From assembly GCF_030690345.1 (NCBI RefSeq), contig NZ_JAUYGV010000007.1, positions 806,001 through 870,000 of the forward strand: DNA of 64,000 nucleotides, read 5' to 3'. The first letter of the stretch is position 1. Each line of letters opens with the position of its first letter. The stretch comes from Rheinheimera sp. GTDB taxonomy: Bacteria > Pseudomonadota > Gammaproteobacteria > Enterobacterales > Alteromonadaceae. The notes beneath the pieces are model-generated. The model did no database searches. It was not told the DNA's origin and saw only the letters and a list, made by a program, of their open reading frames with translations. Positions 52,559 through 63,685 of the stretch are shown here, one piece after another. The position numbers and the translations under genes were made by a program.

Positions 52559-53665
52559 TTATTGTGCCGGTGTTAAGCGCAGGATCTGGCCATCAGAGCT
52601 GTCTGTCAGCAGGTATACAGCGCCGTCGGGGCCTTGTCTTACATCGCGGATGCGCTGGCCAATCATAATGCGTTCTTCATGGCTAACCTTATTACCGTTC
52701 AGCTCCAACCGCACCAATTGGCCAAATTTCAGTGACCCCACCAACAGGTTGTTTTTCCAGCCACTAAACAGCTCAGCACTGTAAAACGCCATGCCACTTG
52801 GGGCTATTGACGGTACCCAGTGGTGCAGTGGTTGCTCGAGACCATCTTGCTTGGTTTTGCCAATTACGCCGCCACCGTATTCTTCACCGTAGGTAATAAC
52901 CGGCCAGCCGTAGTTTTTGCCAGCTTCAGCGATATTAATTTCGTCACCGCCCTGAGGGCCATGTTCGTGCGTCCACAGCGCGCCGGTTTGCGGGTGCAGT
53001 GCCGCGCCCTGAATATTACGGTGACCGTACGACCAGACTTCCGCTTTAGTAGCGTTGTCTTTAACAAAGGGGTTATCCTGTGCTGCTGTGCCGTCGGTGT
53101 TGATACGGATCACCTTGCCGATATGATTATCCAGCTTTTGTGCCTGGTCGCGCTGGCTGCCTCGATCACCGGTGGTAATAAACAACCGGCCATTGTTATC
53201 AAATACCAACCGGCTGCCAAAATGGTGCCGGCTGTCGTATTTAGGCTGTTGGCTGAAGATCACTTTTACGTCGCTGAGTTTGTCAGCGTCTAAAATTGCA
53301 CTGGCAACTGCAGTGCTGTTGCCTGCCGTGCCCGGCTCACTGAAGCTGAAATACAGCTTATTGCTGGTAGCAAAATCCGGCGCCAGTATTACATCAAGTA
53401 AACCACCCTGGCCGCGGGCATCAATGTCCGGTAAGCCGCCAAGCGGGGCGCTTTTATTGCCTTTGGCATCAACCCGCAGCATGCCGCCGTTACGCTCTGT
53501 TACCAGCATGCTGCCATCGGGCAAAAAGGTCATGCCCCACGGATGCTTTAAGCCGGACGTTACGGTGTCTACCGTCAGCGTGGTTTTTTCAGTAACCAGC
53601 TCTGCTGCCTGTGCGGTATGGGTAATTGTCAGGGCAATAAATGCCGCCATTAGCTGTTTTTGCAT
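52559..53665 (-). CDS. PQQ-dependent soluble aldose sugar dehydrogenase
   Basis: Periplasmic six-bladed propeller of 368 residues with signal peptide (1-20, ending AQAA). Resembles E. coli YliI/Asd: LKHPWGMTFLPDGSMLV, RGQGGLLDVILAPDF, HHFGSRLVFD (active-site His region), WSYGHRNIQGA, EHGPQGGDEINI and RIRDVRQGPDGAVYLLTD. Oxidises aldoses using PQQ and passes electrons on. No pqq biosynthesis genes are in the window, so the cofactor may be imported through the adjacent receptor. Confidence 0.93.
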   Translation of the reverse strand: MQKQLMAAFIALTITHTAQAAELVTEKTTLTVDTVTSGLKHPWGMTFLPDGSMLVTERNGGMLRVDAKGNKSAPLGGLPDIDARGQGGLLDVILAPDFATSNKLYFSFSEPGTAGNSTAVASAILDADKLSDVKVIFSQQPKYDSRHHFGSRLVFDNNGRLFITTGDRGSQRDQAQKLDNHIGKVIRINTDGTAAQDNPFVKDNATKAEVWSYGHRNIQGAALHPQTGALWTHEHGPQGGDEINIAEAGKNYGWPVITYGEEYGGGVIGKTKQDGLEQPLHHWVPSIAPSGMAFYSAELFSGWKNNLLVGSLKFGQLVRLELNGNKVSHEERIMIGQRIRDVRQGPDGAVYLLTDSSDGQILRLTPAQ

Positions 53666-53796
53666 GTTTCTCTCCCGGCTGGTGCAGAAAATAAGCGATT
53701 AGAATAGGTTAAGTGCATAAACCATAGCAGGTTACGCCGTGCGCGGTTGCTGAATAAGACCAGATGCTATACCGGCACGGTGTAGTGTTATTGCTG

Positions 53797-54261
53797 TCAG
53801 GCTAAATAATCCAGCACCACCTGGTGATGATCTTTGGTTTTAAAGGTATCGAACACCTGTTCTACCTTGCCGTTTTGGCCGATTAAAAAGCTGATACGGT
53901 GCAAGCCGTCATATACTTTACCCATAAACTTTTTCTCGCCCCAAACACCGAAAGCGTCTGCCACCTTGTGATCTTCGTCTGACAACAGGGTGAAGTTCAG
54001 CTCATCGCGCTGGGCAAATTTAGCCAGTTTGGCCGGGGCATCGGTGCTGATGCCAACCACCGTTACGCCTTTGGCTGCCAGCTCTGCTTTGCTGTCCCGT
54101 AATGCACAGGCTTGCACGGTGCAGCCTGGTGTCATGGCTTTAGGATAAAAATACACCAATACGCGGCTTTGCTTAAGCAGGCTGCTTAGCTGCACCGCTT
54201 GGTTGTGCTGATCTGCCAAGGTGAAATCAGGCGCGGTGGCGCCGGCGGCTAAATATTGCAT
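53797..54261 (-). CDS. bcp: Thioredoxin-dependent thiol peroxidase (Bcp/PrxQ)
   Basis: Cytosolic peroxiredoxin of 154 residues reducing H2O2 and alkyl peroxides. Peroxidatic Cys47 in MTPGCTVQAC, resolving Cys52, the Bcp type. The ATG at 54261 with GGAG upstream is preferred to an in-frame start at 54288. Follows gcvR, as in E. coli. Confidence 0.96.
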   Translation of the reverse strand: MQYLAAGATAPDFTLADQHNQAVQLSSLLKQSRVLVYFYPKAMTPGCTVQACALRDSKAELAAKGVTVVGISTDAPAKLAKFAQRDELNFTLLSDEDHKVADAFGVWGEKKFMGKVYDGLHRISFLIGQNGKVEQVFDTFKTKDHHQVVLDYLA

Positions 54262-54274
54262 ATTGTGCTCCGTA

Positions 54275-54799
54275 TCAGGTTTGGGCATGGAAAGTGCCGG
54301 TTAAATTCATCTGTTGCAGCAGACTGCTGATGTCTGCCTCAATTTGCGCTGCCGGCTCACCTTGCGGCAACTCCAATGTCATCATGGTGTGCATAATGCT
54401 TTGGCCATCAGCGCCGGTTTTGCTTTGCGATTGCAGTGAGCCGATATACACCTGACGGCTGGCCAGTAAGCCGGTAATGGCGCCTAAAGTACCTACGCGG
54501 TCAGGGCCGCTGTATTCCAACACATAATGCGCAGCGACCGCTTTGGGCTGATGCGAACCGGTACGCTTAGTCATGGTAGTTAGATCAAGTTCAACGCCCA
54601 GCGCCGGCAGCAGATGCTCAATCCGGCTGATGGCGGCAGGATCACCGCTTAACAACATAATAAAGGTAAATTCACCGCCGAAAATGGCCATGCGGCTGTC
54701 GGTAATGTTGCAATTGCAATCTGTTACCAGACGCGCCAGTCTACTGACAATGCCGGTGCGGTCAGTGCCGATGGCGGTTACGACAAGTTGTTGTGACAT
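54275..54799 (-). CDS. gcvR: Glycine cleavage system transcriptional repressor GcvR
   Basis: Two ACT domains in 174 residues (about 5-70, TAIGTDRTGIVSRLARLVTDCNCNI; and 93-170, SGPDRVGTLGAITGLLA). It does not bind DNA by itself; in E. coli it binds GcvA and blocks activation of gcvTHP when glycine is low. Forms a unit with bcp; divergent from dapA. Confidence 0.94.
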   Translation of the reverse strand: MSQQLVVTAIGTDRTGIVSRLARLVTDCNCNITDSRMAIFGGEFTFIMLLSGDPAAISRIEHLLPALGVELDLTTMTKRTGSHQPKAVAAHYVLEYSGPDRVGTLGAITGLLASRQVYIGSLQSQSKTGADGQSIMHTMMTLELPQGEPAAQIEADISSLLQQMNLTGTFHAQT

Positions 54800-54977
54800 A
54801 GTATGAAAACCCCGGTGACAGCAGAAAATACACTGAGCAAAAATGATGCGCGCCAGTGTAGCATAAGGCCGGAAGATTTCATCCGTTTGTGCCTTGTCGC
54901 GTTAAGCCCAAACGGATTCTTGTGTTTACGCCGGTGTCTCTTTAACATAGGCGCCCTTAATGGCAAACGGGGCAGTA

Positions 54978-55865
54978 ATGAAGATGTTCAGAGGAAGTTG
55001 GGTTGCGCTGATAACGCCTATGGTTGGGCAGGGTGAAATAGATTACGTCAGCCTGAAACGGCTGGTGGATTTTCATCTGCAGAACGGTACTCAGGGTCTG
55101 GTAATTATGGGTACTACCGGAGAGGCTGCGACCATTAGCTTTGCTGAACAGTTGGAGGTTATTGCGGCAGTTTGCACTCAGGTGGCGGGGCGCATTGCAG
55201 TTGTTGCCGGTAACGGTGCTAACTCGACGGCAGAAGCGGTAGAACGTACCCGCGCTTTGTCGAAATTACCGATAGACGGTTTTTTAACCGTTACGCCGTT
55301 TTACAATAAGCCGATGCAAAAAGGTATGGTGCTGCATTTTAATGCCGTAGCGGCTGCTACGGATAAACCGGTACTTTTATATAATGTGCCAGGCCGCACC
55401 GGCGTAGATTTGTTGCCGGAAACGGTAGCTGAATTGGCAAAAACCTCCAATATTGTTGGTATTAAAGAAGCCACCGGCTCAATGCAGCGTTTGGCTGATT
55501 TACAGCAGCGCTGTCCGGCCGGTTTTATGTTATTAAGTGGTGACGATGCCTCTGCCGCCGAATTTATGTTACAAGGTGGTCATGGTGTAATTTCTGTTAC
55601 CACTAACATTGCACCACGGCAAATGGCACAGCTGTGTCAGGCGGCGTTGGCAGGTGATAAAGCGGTAACACAACAAATTGATAGCAGCCTGCAGGCGCTG
55701 CATCATGATCTGTTTATCGAGGCTAACCCCATTCCGGCTAAATGGGCGCTGCACAGAATGGGCTTAATCAGCTCAGATCTGATGCGGTTACCGTTGACAC
55801 AGCTTGAACCAATTCACGGCGCGATAATCGAACAGGCATTGACGCAGGCTGGTATTGCACTGTGA
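54978..55865 (+). CDS. dapA: 4-hydroxy-tetrahydrodipicolinate synthase
   Basis: Condenses pyruvate and aspartate semialdehyde, the committed step to diaminopimelate and lysine, so it acts downstream of the lysC gene at 40 kb. TIM barrel of 295 residues: GTTGEAATIS (residues 45-54), VTPFYNKPMQKGMVLHF with the relay Tyr, YNVPGRTGVDL and the Schiff-base Lys in GIKEATG (about 160-166). I start it at ATG 54978, two codons before the family-typical MF; an ATG at 54960 is possible. The bamC gene starts within 40 bases: the conserved dapA-bamC pair. Confidence 0.97.
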   Translation: MKMFRGSWVALITPMVGQGEIDYVSLKRLVDFHLQNGTQGLVIMGTTGEAATISFAEQLEVIAAVCTQVAGRIAVVAGNGANSTAEAVERTRALSKLPIDGFLTVTPFYNKPMQKGMVLHFNAVAAATDKPVLLYNVPGRTGVDLLPETVAELAKTSNIVGIKEATGSMQRLADLQQRCPAGFMLLSGDDASAAEFMLQGGHGVISVTTNIAPRQMAQLCQAALAGDKAVTQQIDSSLQALHHDLFIEANPIPAKWALHRMGLISSDLMRLPLTQLEPIHGAIIEQALTQAGIAL

Positions 55866-55900
55866 TGACACAGCGCGGCAGCAAATTCAGGAGTAGTAAA

Positions 55901-56953
55901 GTGCAACATTGGGTAAAAGGTAGTGTAGTGTTAAGTTTGTTGCTGGCCGGTTGTTCAACTTCTCAGGTTGAACAAGACAGCAAGCCAGCCCCGGCCCTTC
56001 AGGCTATTAAGGTTCCGGCAGGTTTACAACAACCGGCACAGCCCGGCCAGTTCGACATCCCGCCTACGTCGGCTAAAGCAAGAGGAGTTGATACCAGGGC
56101 TCCTGTCATGGTATTGGCCACGGCAGCCAGCAGCCGGATGGAAGAGGGCGATAAATTATCCCGCGTTTGGTTTGACCGCAATGATTACACCGGCGACTTA
56201 TTGCCTTTCCTGCAACAAATGCTGAAAACGCAGTTTGCTGAACAAGGCGTTGACTTGTTACAACAGGACGAGCAAGGCCAGGAGTTTGTTACCGGCTGGA
56301 TCACCCGCAGTGAAGAGCAGGGCTTTTGGTTTTGGAAATCGTCTGAGCAAACAGAACAGGCACGATTCAGTATTAAAATTGATGCCAAGCCACATGGCCG
56401 TTCTGCCAGCATGAGTGTGACTATGCTGGAGCATCAGTATTTTACTCCGGAAGCAGCATTGTCGGTGTCGGCAACACAACGCCAGGAAGTGGCGTTGTTA
56501 AATCAGATCATTGATCGGATTGGTAAAGAAGAGATTATTATTGCCAGAGCCAACAAAGCCAAAGCGCCGGATGTCGCGCTGGAGCCAGGCATGGACAATA
56601 ACGGCAACCCTGCACTGTTAACGCCGCAACCGATAGACGTGACCTGGTCGCAGTTAGAAGCACTGTTTGGCGAGCTGAGCTTAAATGTTACTGATATCAA
56701 CCGCTCAACCTTTACCTATTATCTGGATTATGAGAAGCCAGCACCGGGTTTTTGGTCGCGGTTATGGGGCAGTGATGAAAAGCCGGTATTACCGCTGGAT
56801 AATGGTGAATATCAGTTGGTGCTGAGTCGCAGCAAAGAAGGCACCGCTATCAGTTTGCGCGATAAAGCCGGTGCGCATCTGGCAGCCGAAACTATGCTGG
56901 CGCTGCATGAGCCTTTTGTTCAGGCAATACGTTTGGCAAAAATTGAATTATAA
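55901..56953 (+). CDS. bamC: Outer membrane assembly lipoprotein BamC
   Basis: Part of the BAM complex that inserts beta-barrel proteins. 350 residues: lipobox LLAGC (Cys18), a flexible N-terminal stretch (FDIPPTSAKARG), and two helix-grip NlpB domains (about 75-200 and 235-350). The GTG at 55901 with CAGGAG upstream gives a proper lipoprotein signal; an ATG at 55862 overlapping the dapA stop codon would add 13 residues before it. Confidence 0.93.
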   Translation: MQHWVKGSVVLSLLLAGCSTSQVEQDSKPAPALQAIKVPAGLQQPAQPGQFDIPPTSAKARGVDTRAPVMVLATAASSRMEEGDKLSRVWFDRNDYTGDLLPFLQQMLKTQFAEQGVDLLQQDEQGQEFVTGWITRSEEQGFWFWKSSEQTEQARFSIKIDAKPHGRSASMSVTMLEHQYFTPEAALSVSATQRQEVALLNQIIDRIGKEEIIIARANKAKAPDVALEPGMDNNGNPALLTPQPIDVTWSQLEALFGELSLNVTDINRSTFTYYLDYEKPAPGFWSRLWGSDEKPVLPLDNGEYQLVLSRSKEGTAISLRDKAGAHLAAETMLALHEPFVQAIRLAKIEL

Positions 56954-57023
56954 CAGTGTGCGCTGCAACAAAAGTCACAGCTAATAAAGGAGCATGCCCA
57001 CTGTTGGCCTGAGGTTTTGAATA

Positions 57024-58094
57024 ATGAGTAAATTAGTGCGCATAACCGGTATTTTGCTTGGTCTGGTATTGGCGGGGGCTGCGAATGCGGCTCAGGTGGC
57101 AGATTTGTATCAGGCCGACGTGGTGGCAGAGGGCAGCACCGCGCAGTGGCAGCAACAGGCGTTGGCGCAAGTGTTGGTGCGTGTCAGCGGTAAAGCGGAT
57201 GTAGTGACACAACCGGACATTGCCGCTGAGCTCAAACGTGCCTCCGGTTATGTTAAACAGTTTGAAGCGGTGCGCCATGCTGATGGCAACCGCATGCGGG
57301 TACTGTTGGATGCCGTTAAAGTAAACCAGCTGTTGCAACAGCACAATATTGCGGTGTGGGGTGAATTGCGGCCTGATATCTTGATTTGGCTGGTGCAGCA
57401 AGATGGTGCTGAGCGCCGCTTTGTCCGCCAGACTGAGCACGCACTTAACACCGGTTTACAGCAGGCTTTTCGTCAGGCTGCCTTGCCGCTGTTGCGACCG
57501 CTGTATGATATGGATGACTTGCTCAATATTGCCGAAACTGACGTTTGGGCCGGGTTTTGGCAGCAGATCAATAAAGCCAGCCAGCGCTATGTGGCAGATG
57601 TGGTGGTTGCCGTTACGGTTGCGCAGGTAAACACCGACGCCGGGTCGCAGCTGCGGTTAACCTGGCAACGGCAAAGCGATGGCAAAACCTATCGCGATGA
57701 GGTTACGGCAACAGATGAAGCCGCATTAATGCATGCTTTTGCCGCCGGGCTGGCTGGCCAGTTGTCAGAGCGCTACGCCAGTGTAATGTCTGCCTCAGGC
57801 AATGCCACTTTGCTGCTCAAAGTGCAGGGGCTGCATAGCCTGGCAGAGTTGGTGCAGGTGCAAAAGTTATTGCAGCAAATGGTGGGGGTAACGCAAGTGA
57901 CCATCAGCCGCTATCAGGCCGGGGTGGCGCATTATACTATCAACAGCAGTGTTGCCGCGGACAGCTTTCTTAACGCGCTGCGCTTTAATAAGCAATTGCG
58001 GCCGGTGGCCCCGGCAGCTGAATCCGTTGTGACAGAGCCGTTAAATGCCACAGAGCCCCCGGTGTTGGCAACTTTTGAGTTTATCAGTCGCTGA
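57024..58094 (+). CDS. DUF2066 secreted protein
   Basis: Protein of 356 residues, with a signal peptide (about 1-22, ANAAQ) and a DUF2066 domain: VADLYQADVVAEGSTAQWQQQALAQVLVRVSGK and the following LKRASGYVKQF. Often found before hda in gammaproteobacteria; function unknown. The TGA overlaps the hda ATG by one base, so the two are coupled. Confidence 0.9.
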   Translation: MSKLVRITGILLGLVLAGAANAAQVADLYQADVVAEGSTAQWQQQALAQVLVRVSGKADVVTQPDIAAELKRASGYVKQFEAVRHADGNRMRVLLDAVKVNQLLQQHNIAVWGELRPDILIWLVQQDGAERRFVRQTEHALNTGLQQAFRQAALPLLRPLYDMDDLLNIAETDVWAGFWQQINKASQRYVADVVVAVTVAQVNTDAGSQLRLTWQRQSDGKTYRDEVTATDEAALMHAFAAGLAGQLSERYASVMSASGNATLLLKVQGLHSLAELVQVQKLLQQMVGVTQVTISRYQAGVAHYTINSSVAADSFLNALRFNKQLRPVAPAAESVVTEPLNATEPPVLATFEFISR

Positions 58095-58801
58095 TGTCAG
58101 CGCCATTGCAACCTTTGCAATACACGCTGGCGGTAACACTGCCGGAAGATGAAACGCTCGATAGCTTCTATGCTGCCGGGCAAACGGCTGCGGTAGCTTT
58201 TTTAAAAGCCTATTTAGCTGCCCCGGCGCAACAAAGCCCGGTGTACCTGTTTGGTGCCAGCGGCAGTGGTAAATCACATTTACTCTATGCCGCTTGCGTG
58301 CAAGCGCAAGAGCAGGGACTTACCAGCCAGTTGGTAACCTTAGATGATTGCCGGCTGCTTACCCCGCGCTTATTAGACGATCTGGAACAACTGGACCTTG
58401 TTTGCCTGGATAACATCCAGGCTATTGCCGGCGAGTTAAGCTGGCAAACTGCAGTGTTCGACTTATACAACCGCATGGCCGAGCAGGGTAAAGCACTGAT
58501 CATTGTCGGCAATGAAGCACCGCAACAATTGGGCCTGCAACTGGCCGATTTAGTTTCGCGGCTGCAGGCGTGCACCAGTTTTCAGCTGCGCTTACTGACC
58601 GATGACGACAAACACAAATTGCTACAACAAAAAGCCCGGCTGCGCGGCATGGAGCTGCCGGATGAGGTAGCGCGTTATTTATTGAACCACCAGGACCGGG
58701 ATATCCGCGCTCTGGTATCTATTTTAGATAAACTCGACAAAGCCACCATAGTGCACCAGCGCAAGCTGACCATTCCTTTCGTGAAAGAAATACTCAATTA
58801 A
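58094..58801 (+). CDS. hda: DnaA regulatory inactivator Hda
   Basis: AAA+ protein of 235 residues resembling the DnaA core. With the loaded clamp it stimulates DnaA-ATP hydrolysis to prevent re-initiation. Walker A GASGSGKSHLLYAA (about 54-67), Walker B LVCLDNIQAI, sensor I region VGNEAPQQLG and a C-terminal lid with RDIRALVSILDKLD. The Q-rich N-terminus (PLQPLQYTL) includes a clamp-binding-type QPLQYTL motif. Confidence 0.96.
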   Translation: MSAPLQPLQYTLAVTLPEDETLDSFYAAGQTAAVAFLKAYLAAPAQQSPVYLFGASGSGKSHLLYAACVQAQEQGLTSQLVTLDDCRLLTPRLLDDLEQLDLVCLDNIQAIAGELSWQTAVFDLYNRMAEQGKALIIVGNEAPQQLGLQLADLVSRLQACTSFQLRLLTDDDKHKLLQQKARLRGMELPDEVARYLLNHQDRDIRALVSILDKLDKATIVHQRKLTIPFVKEILN

Positions 58802-58888
58802 TCCAGCATAGTTTGCAGAAAAAAGCGCGTAATAGCCTGCGTTTAGCGCGTATTCTGGTGTATCATATCCGGCTTTGATACGACATAA

Positions 58889-59893
<1,005 letters not shown>

Positions 59894-59908
59894 GCGGAGT
59901 TAATCTAG

Positions 59909-62296
59909 ATGAAATTCAGTGAAGCCTGGTTACGCGAATGGGTAAACCCAGCCATTGACAGCAACACCTTATCTGAACAGCTGTCGATGGCCGGTTTGGA
60001 AGTAGATGGTATTGAAACCGTGGCCGGCGATTTCAGCGGCGTAGTGGTAGGTGAAGTGGTTGAGTGTGGCCAGCACCCGGATGCCGATAAACTGCAGGTA
60101 ACCAAAGTAAATATTGGCGCTGACGAGCTGCTGGACATTGTCTGTGGTGCCAAAAACTGTCGCCAGGGCTTAAAAGTTGCTGTGGCGACTGTGGGGGCCG
60201 TGCTGCCGGGTGATTTTGTTATCAAAAAAGCCAAATTACGTGGCCAGCCGTCGCACGGTATGCTGTGTTCTTTATCTGAGCTTGGCATGGCAGATGCCTC
60301 TGAAGGCATTATAGAACTGCCACAGGATGCACCGGTAGGGCAAGATATTCGCCGCTATTTGCAACTGGACGATCGTATTATTGAAGTGGATTTAACACCA
60401 AACCGTGCCGATTGTTTAGGTATTAAAGGCCTGGCGCGTGAAGTCGGCGTGTTAAATAAGCTGGCAGTATGCGAGCCGGTGATTGCGCCGGTAGCGGCCA
60501 CTATTACGGATAAAAGAAGCATTACGCTAAGCGCGCCGGATGCCTGCCCGCGTTATTTAGGCCGTGTAGTGCGTAATGTAAATGTTAAAGCGCCAAGCCC
60601 GCTGTGGTTAACTGAAAAACTGCGCCGCTGCGGTGTGCGCAGCATTGATGCTGTGGTCGATATCACCAACTTTGTGCTGCTGGAGCTGGGGCATCCGATG
60701 CACGCTTTTGATTTAGCGCACATTGACGGCGATATTAATGTTCGTCTGGCGGCAGAAGGTGAAAAGTTAGTGCTGTTGGATGAGAGCGAAGTTACGCTCA
60801 AAGCCAATACACTGTTGATTGCCGACAACAGCAAGGCGCTGGCGATGGCCGGTATTTTCGGTGGTTTGCACAGTGGTGTAACCGGCGAAACTAAAGATAT
60901 CTTCCTTGAAAGTGCCTTTTTTGCCCCGCTGGCAATAGCCGGTAAAGCACGGCAATACGGCCTGCACACGGATGCATCACACCGCTATGAGCGCGGCGTT
61001 GATCCTCAGCTGCAACATGCGGCGATGGAACGTGCTACGGCACTGCTGCTGCAAATTTGTGGCGGTGACGCCGGCCCGGTAATTGAAGCCGTGTCTGAGC
61101 AGCACTTGCCCAAAGTAGCGGCGATTAACCTGAGCGAAGCCAAGTTAGCGCGTATTTTGGGTATCAGCATTGCTAAGGATGAAGTCACGGCAATTTTCAG
61201 CCGTTTAGGCCTGGGCGTGGCACAAACTGCTGACGGCTGGCAGGTAAGCGTGCCGGGTTATCGCTTTGATATCAGCATTGCGGAAGATTTAATTGAGGAA
61301 GTGGCCCGCGTTTACGGTTACAACAATATTCCCAATGTGGCGCCGCAAGCCAGCTTGGCGATGCGTAAATTCCGCGAAGCTGAACTGAACGTGCAGCGCC
61401 TGCGCACGGTGCTGGTGGACCGCGGTTATCAGGAAGCCATTACCTACAGCTTTGTTGACCCGAAAGTACAACAACAGTTATTTCCGCAACAACCGGCGCT
61501 GGTATTGCCTAACCCTATTTCGGCGGATATGTCGGCTATGCGGTTAAATCTGTGGCCGGGTTTGCTGCAAACCGTGCAATACAACCAGAACCGCCAGCAA
61601 GGCCGCATCCGGTTGTTTGAGTACGGCCTGAAGTTTATCCCGGATGCCGCAGCCGAAGGCGGCGTGCGCCAGGTGGCGGTTATTGGCGGGGTTATTGTCG
61701 GCTCGATGCACAATGAACACTGGAATATGGAAAACCGTGTTGCCGACTTCTATGATATTAAAGGCGATGTTGAAGCGTTACTGGCACAAACATCTGCCAC
61801 AGACGATTTCCGCTTCGCCGGCGCTGAACACAGTGCTTTGCACCCGGGCCAAACGGCGGCAGTGTATCGTGCTGATACCCTGGTAGGCTATGTCGGGGCG
61901 CTGCACCCGGAAGCAGAGCGTAAGCTGGGTATTAAAGGTAAAGCGTACCTGTTTGAACTGGATGTCGCTGCGCTTGGTCTGCGTGATATTGTGCAGGCGC
62001 GGGAGCTTTCGAAGTATCCGGCTAACCGGCGCGATTTAGCCATAGTAGTGAAATCAGAGGTGCGTTTTGCTGATATAGCTGCTACTATAAAAAAAGTTGG
62101 CGGAAATCAACTAGTTGACCTAAAATTGTTTGACGTATACACAGGCACGGGTGTGGCAGAGGGTTTTAAATCACTGGCCATTGCTCTGACCCTGCAGGAT
62201 ATAGCGCGTACCCTGGAAGATAAAGATATCCAACAGTTGGTAAATCAAGTAGTTAACGCGCTTGGTGAAGAGTTCAACGCAACGTTGAGGGATTAA
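59909..62296 (+). CDS. pheT: Phenylalanine-tRNA ligase beta subunit
   Basis: Full-length beta subunit of 795 residues: tRNA-binding OB domain (about 40-150), B3/B4 editing domain (about 210-380), B5 (about 400-475), a catalytic-like core and an anticodon-binding FDX-ACB domain (about 700-795, [14 protein letters not shown]). B3/B4 removes mischarged Tyr-tRNA. ihfA starts two bases after its stop codon. Confidence 0.97.
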   Translation: MKFSEAWLREWVNPAIDSNTLSEQLSMAGLEVDGIETVAGDFSGVVVGEVVECGQHPDADKLQVTKVNIGADELLDIVCGAKNCRQGLKVAVATVGAVLPGDFVIKKAKLRGQPSHGMLCSLSELGMADASEGIIELPQDAPVGQDIRRYLQLDDRIIEVDLTPNRADCLGIKGLAREVGVLNKLAVCEPVIAPVAATITDKRSITLSAPDACPRYLGRVVRNVNVKAPSPLWLTEKLRRCGVRSIDAVVDITNFVLLELGHPMHAFDLAHIDGDINVRLAAEGEKLVLLDESEVTLKANTLLIADNSKALAMAGIFGGLHSGVTGETKDIFLESAFFAPLAIAGKARQYGLHTDASHRYERGVDPQLQHAAMERATALLLQICGGDAGPVIEAVSEQHLPKVAAINLSEAKLARILGISIAKDEVTAIFSRLGLGVAQTADGWQVSVPGYRFDISIAEDLIEEVARVYGYNNIPNVAPQASLAMRKFREAELNVQRLRTVLVDRGYQEAITYSFVDPKVQQQLFPQQPALVLPNPISADMSAMRLNLWPGLLQTVQYNQNRQQGRIRLFEYGLKFIPDAAAEGGVRQVAVIGGVIVGSMHNEHWNMENRVADFYDIKGDVEALLAQTSATDDFRFAGAEHSALHPGQTAAVYRADTLVGYVGALHPEAERKLGIKGKAYLFELDVAALGLRDIVQARELSKYPANRRDLAIVVKSEVRFADIAATIKKVGGNQLVDLKLFDVYTGTGVAEGFKSLAIALTLQDIARTLEDKDIQQLVNQVVNALGEEFNATLRD

Positions 62297-62298
62297 GA

Positions 62299-62595
62299 AT
62301 GGCGCTTACCAAAGCCGATTTAGCAGAACGTCTGTTTACAAAGTTTGGTGTTAGCAAACGCGATGCCAAGTTAATAGTGGAAGCTTTTTTTGAAGAAATC
62401 CGCGTCGCACTGGAAGCGGGTGATCAGGTAAAGTTATCCGGCTTTGGCAATTTTGACCTGCGGGTTAAAAATGAGCGGCCGGGACGCAATCCGAAAACAG
62501 GTGAAGATATTCCTATTTCTGCCCGTTGTGTCGTGACTTTCCGACCGGGACAAAAATTAAAATCCCGTGTTGAAGTAGGCACCGGCAAAAAGTAA
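62299..62595 (+). CDS. ihfA: Integration host factor subunit alpha
   Basis: DNA-bending protein of 98 residues of the HU/IHF family; pairs with IhfB in recombination, replication and transcription. The signature [30 protein letters not shown] contains the intercalating Pro (PGRNPKTG). Follows pheT after two bases as in E. coli, and the operon is closed by a strong terminator. Confidence 0.97.
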   Translation: MALTKADLAERLFTKFGVSKRDAKLIVEAFFEEIRVALEAGDQVKLSGFGNFDLRVKNERPGRNPKTGEDIPISARCVVTFRPGQKLKSRVEVGTGKK

Positions 62596-62614
62596 TTTTT
62601 TTGCATCAGAACAT

Positions 62615-62655
62615 GAAAAACGGCAAGTTGCGCAGGCAACTTGCCGTTTTTTTAT
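62615..62655 (+). terminator. Rho-independent terminator of pheST-ihfA
   Basis: AACGGCAAGTTGC (62619-62631), tetraloop GCAG, GCAACTTGCCGTT (62636-62648), followed by T7; a 13-bp perfect stem with a clear A run before it. Confidence 0.93.
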
Positions 62656-62742
62656 GCAAACAGTGCGGTGTGAGCAAAAATTTCCGATCCGAAATAGCGT
62701 ATGCTGTGTAAGTAATAGCGACGTAATTCAGGCGGTAAAGTT

Positions 62743-63684
62743 ATGACGATTAAGCTGGGGATCAGTGCCTGTGTGTTAGGCGATAAAGTGCGCTACGACG
62801 GCGGGCACAAGGCATCGGCTTTTTGTTTGCAGCAGTTAGCGCCGCTGGTTGAGTATGTGCCGGTGTGTCCGGAAATGGCCATCGGCATGAGTGCGCCACG
62901 CCCTGCCATAAGGTTACAACTGGATGATGAGAACAAGGTGCACCTGGTACAAAGCAATAACACCGCTGTTGATCATACAAACTCCATGTTGGCGTTTACT
63001 GAGACTAAGCTGCCTCAGCTGTCGTCGCTTAGCGGCTACATTGTGTGCGCCAAATCGCCCAGCTGCGGTATGGAGCGGGTACGGCTGTTTGATGTCAAAG
63101 GACAACAACTGGGTAAGTTGGGCGTTGGGCTTTATACCCGGCAGTTAATGCATGCTTACCCCTGGTTGCCGGTAGAGGAAGACGGCCGCTTATTTGACCC
63201 GGCATTAAAAGAAAACTTTATCTGTCGTGTATTCAGTTGCTATGACTATCAACAAACAATGCAGGATGGTTTCAGCGTCGGCAAACTGGTGGCGTTTCAC
63301 AGCCGCTACAAATTTTTAGTGATGGCACACAGCCCGGTAGCCTATCGTGAGCTCGGCCGCTTAGTGGCACAGGCCAAGTTGTTTGCGCCGCAAGAGTTAC
63401 AGCAGCGTTATTTGCTTGATTTAATGCAGGCACTGAAAAATATCGCTACGCGTAAGCAGCACACTAATGTGTTACAGCACTTGCAGGGATTTTTAAAACA
63501 CGGTTTAACTGCAGATGCCAAGCAGGAATTATCTGAGCTGATCCACCGCTATCGTCAGGGTTTTGTGCCGCTGCTGGCGCCACTGACCTTATTGCAGCAC
63601 CATTTAAAACAGCAGCCAAACGCCTATGTCAGCAACCAACGCTACTTTGCCCCTTACCCGGAAAACCTCGGATTGCGAGCCTGA
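62743..63684 (+). CDS. DUF523/DUF1722 protein (YbgA-like)
   Basis: Protein of 313 residues: N-terminal DUF523 (1-150; ISACVLGDKVRYDGGHK, CPEMAIGMSAPR, CAKSPSCGMERV, with conserved Cys that may hold a cluster or disulphide) and C-terminal DUF1722 (about 180-305; LVAFHSRYKFLVMAHSP). E. coli YbgA carries the DUF1722 half next to phrB, as this gene does. Function unknown; a link to light or repair is suggested by the neighbour. One base separates it from the photolyase gene. Confidence 0.93.
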   Translation: MTIKLGISACVLGDKVRYDGGHKASAFCLQQLAPLVEYVPVCPEMAIGMSAPRPAIRLQLDDENKVHLVQSNNTAVDHTNSMLAFTETKLPQLSSLSGYIVCAKSPSCGMERVRLFDVKGQQLGKLGVGLYTRQLMHAYPWLPVEEDGRLFDPALKENFICRVFSCYDYQQTMQDGFSVGKLVAFHSRYKFLVMAHSPVAYRELGRLVAQAKLFAPQELQQRYLLDLMQALKNIATRKQHTNVLQHLQGFLKHGLTADAKQELSELIHRYRQGFVPLLAPLTLLQHHLKQQPNAYVSNQRYFAPYPENLGLRA

Positions 63685-63685
63685 T

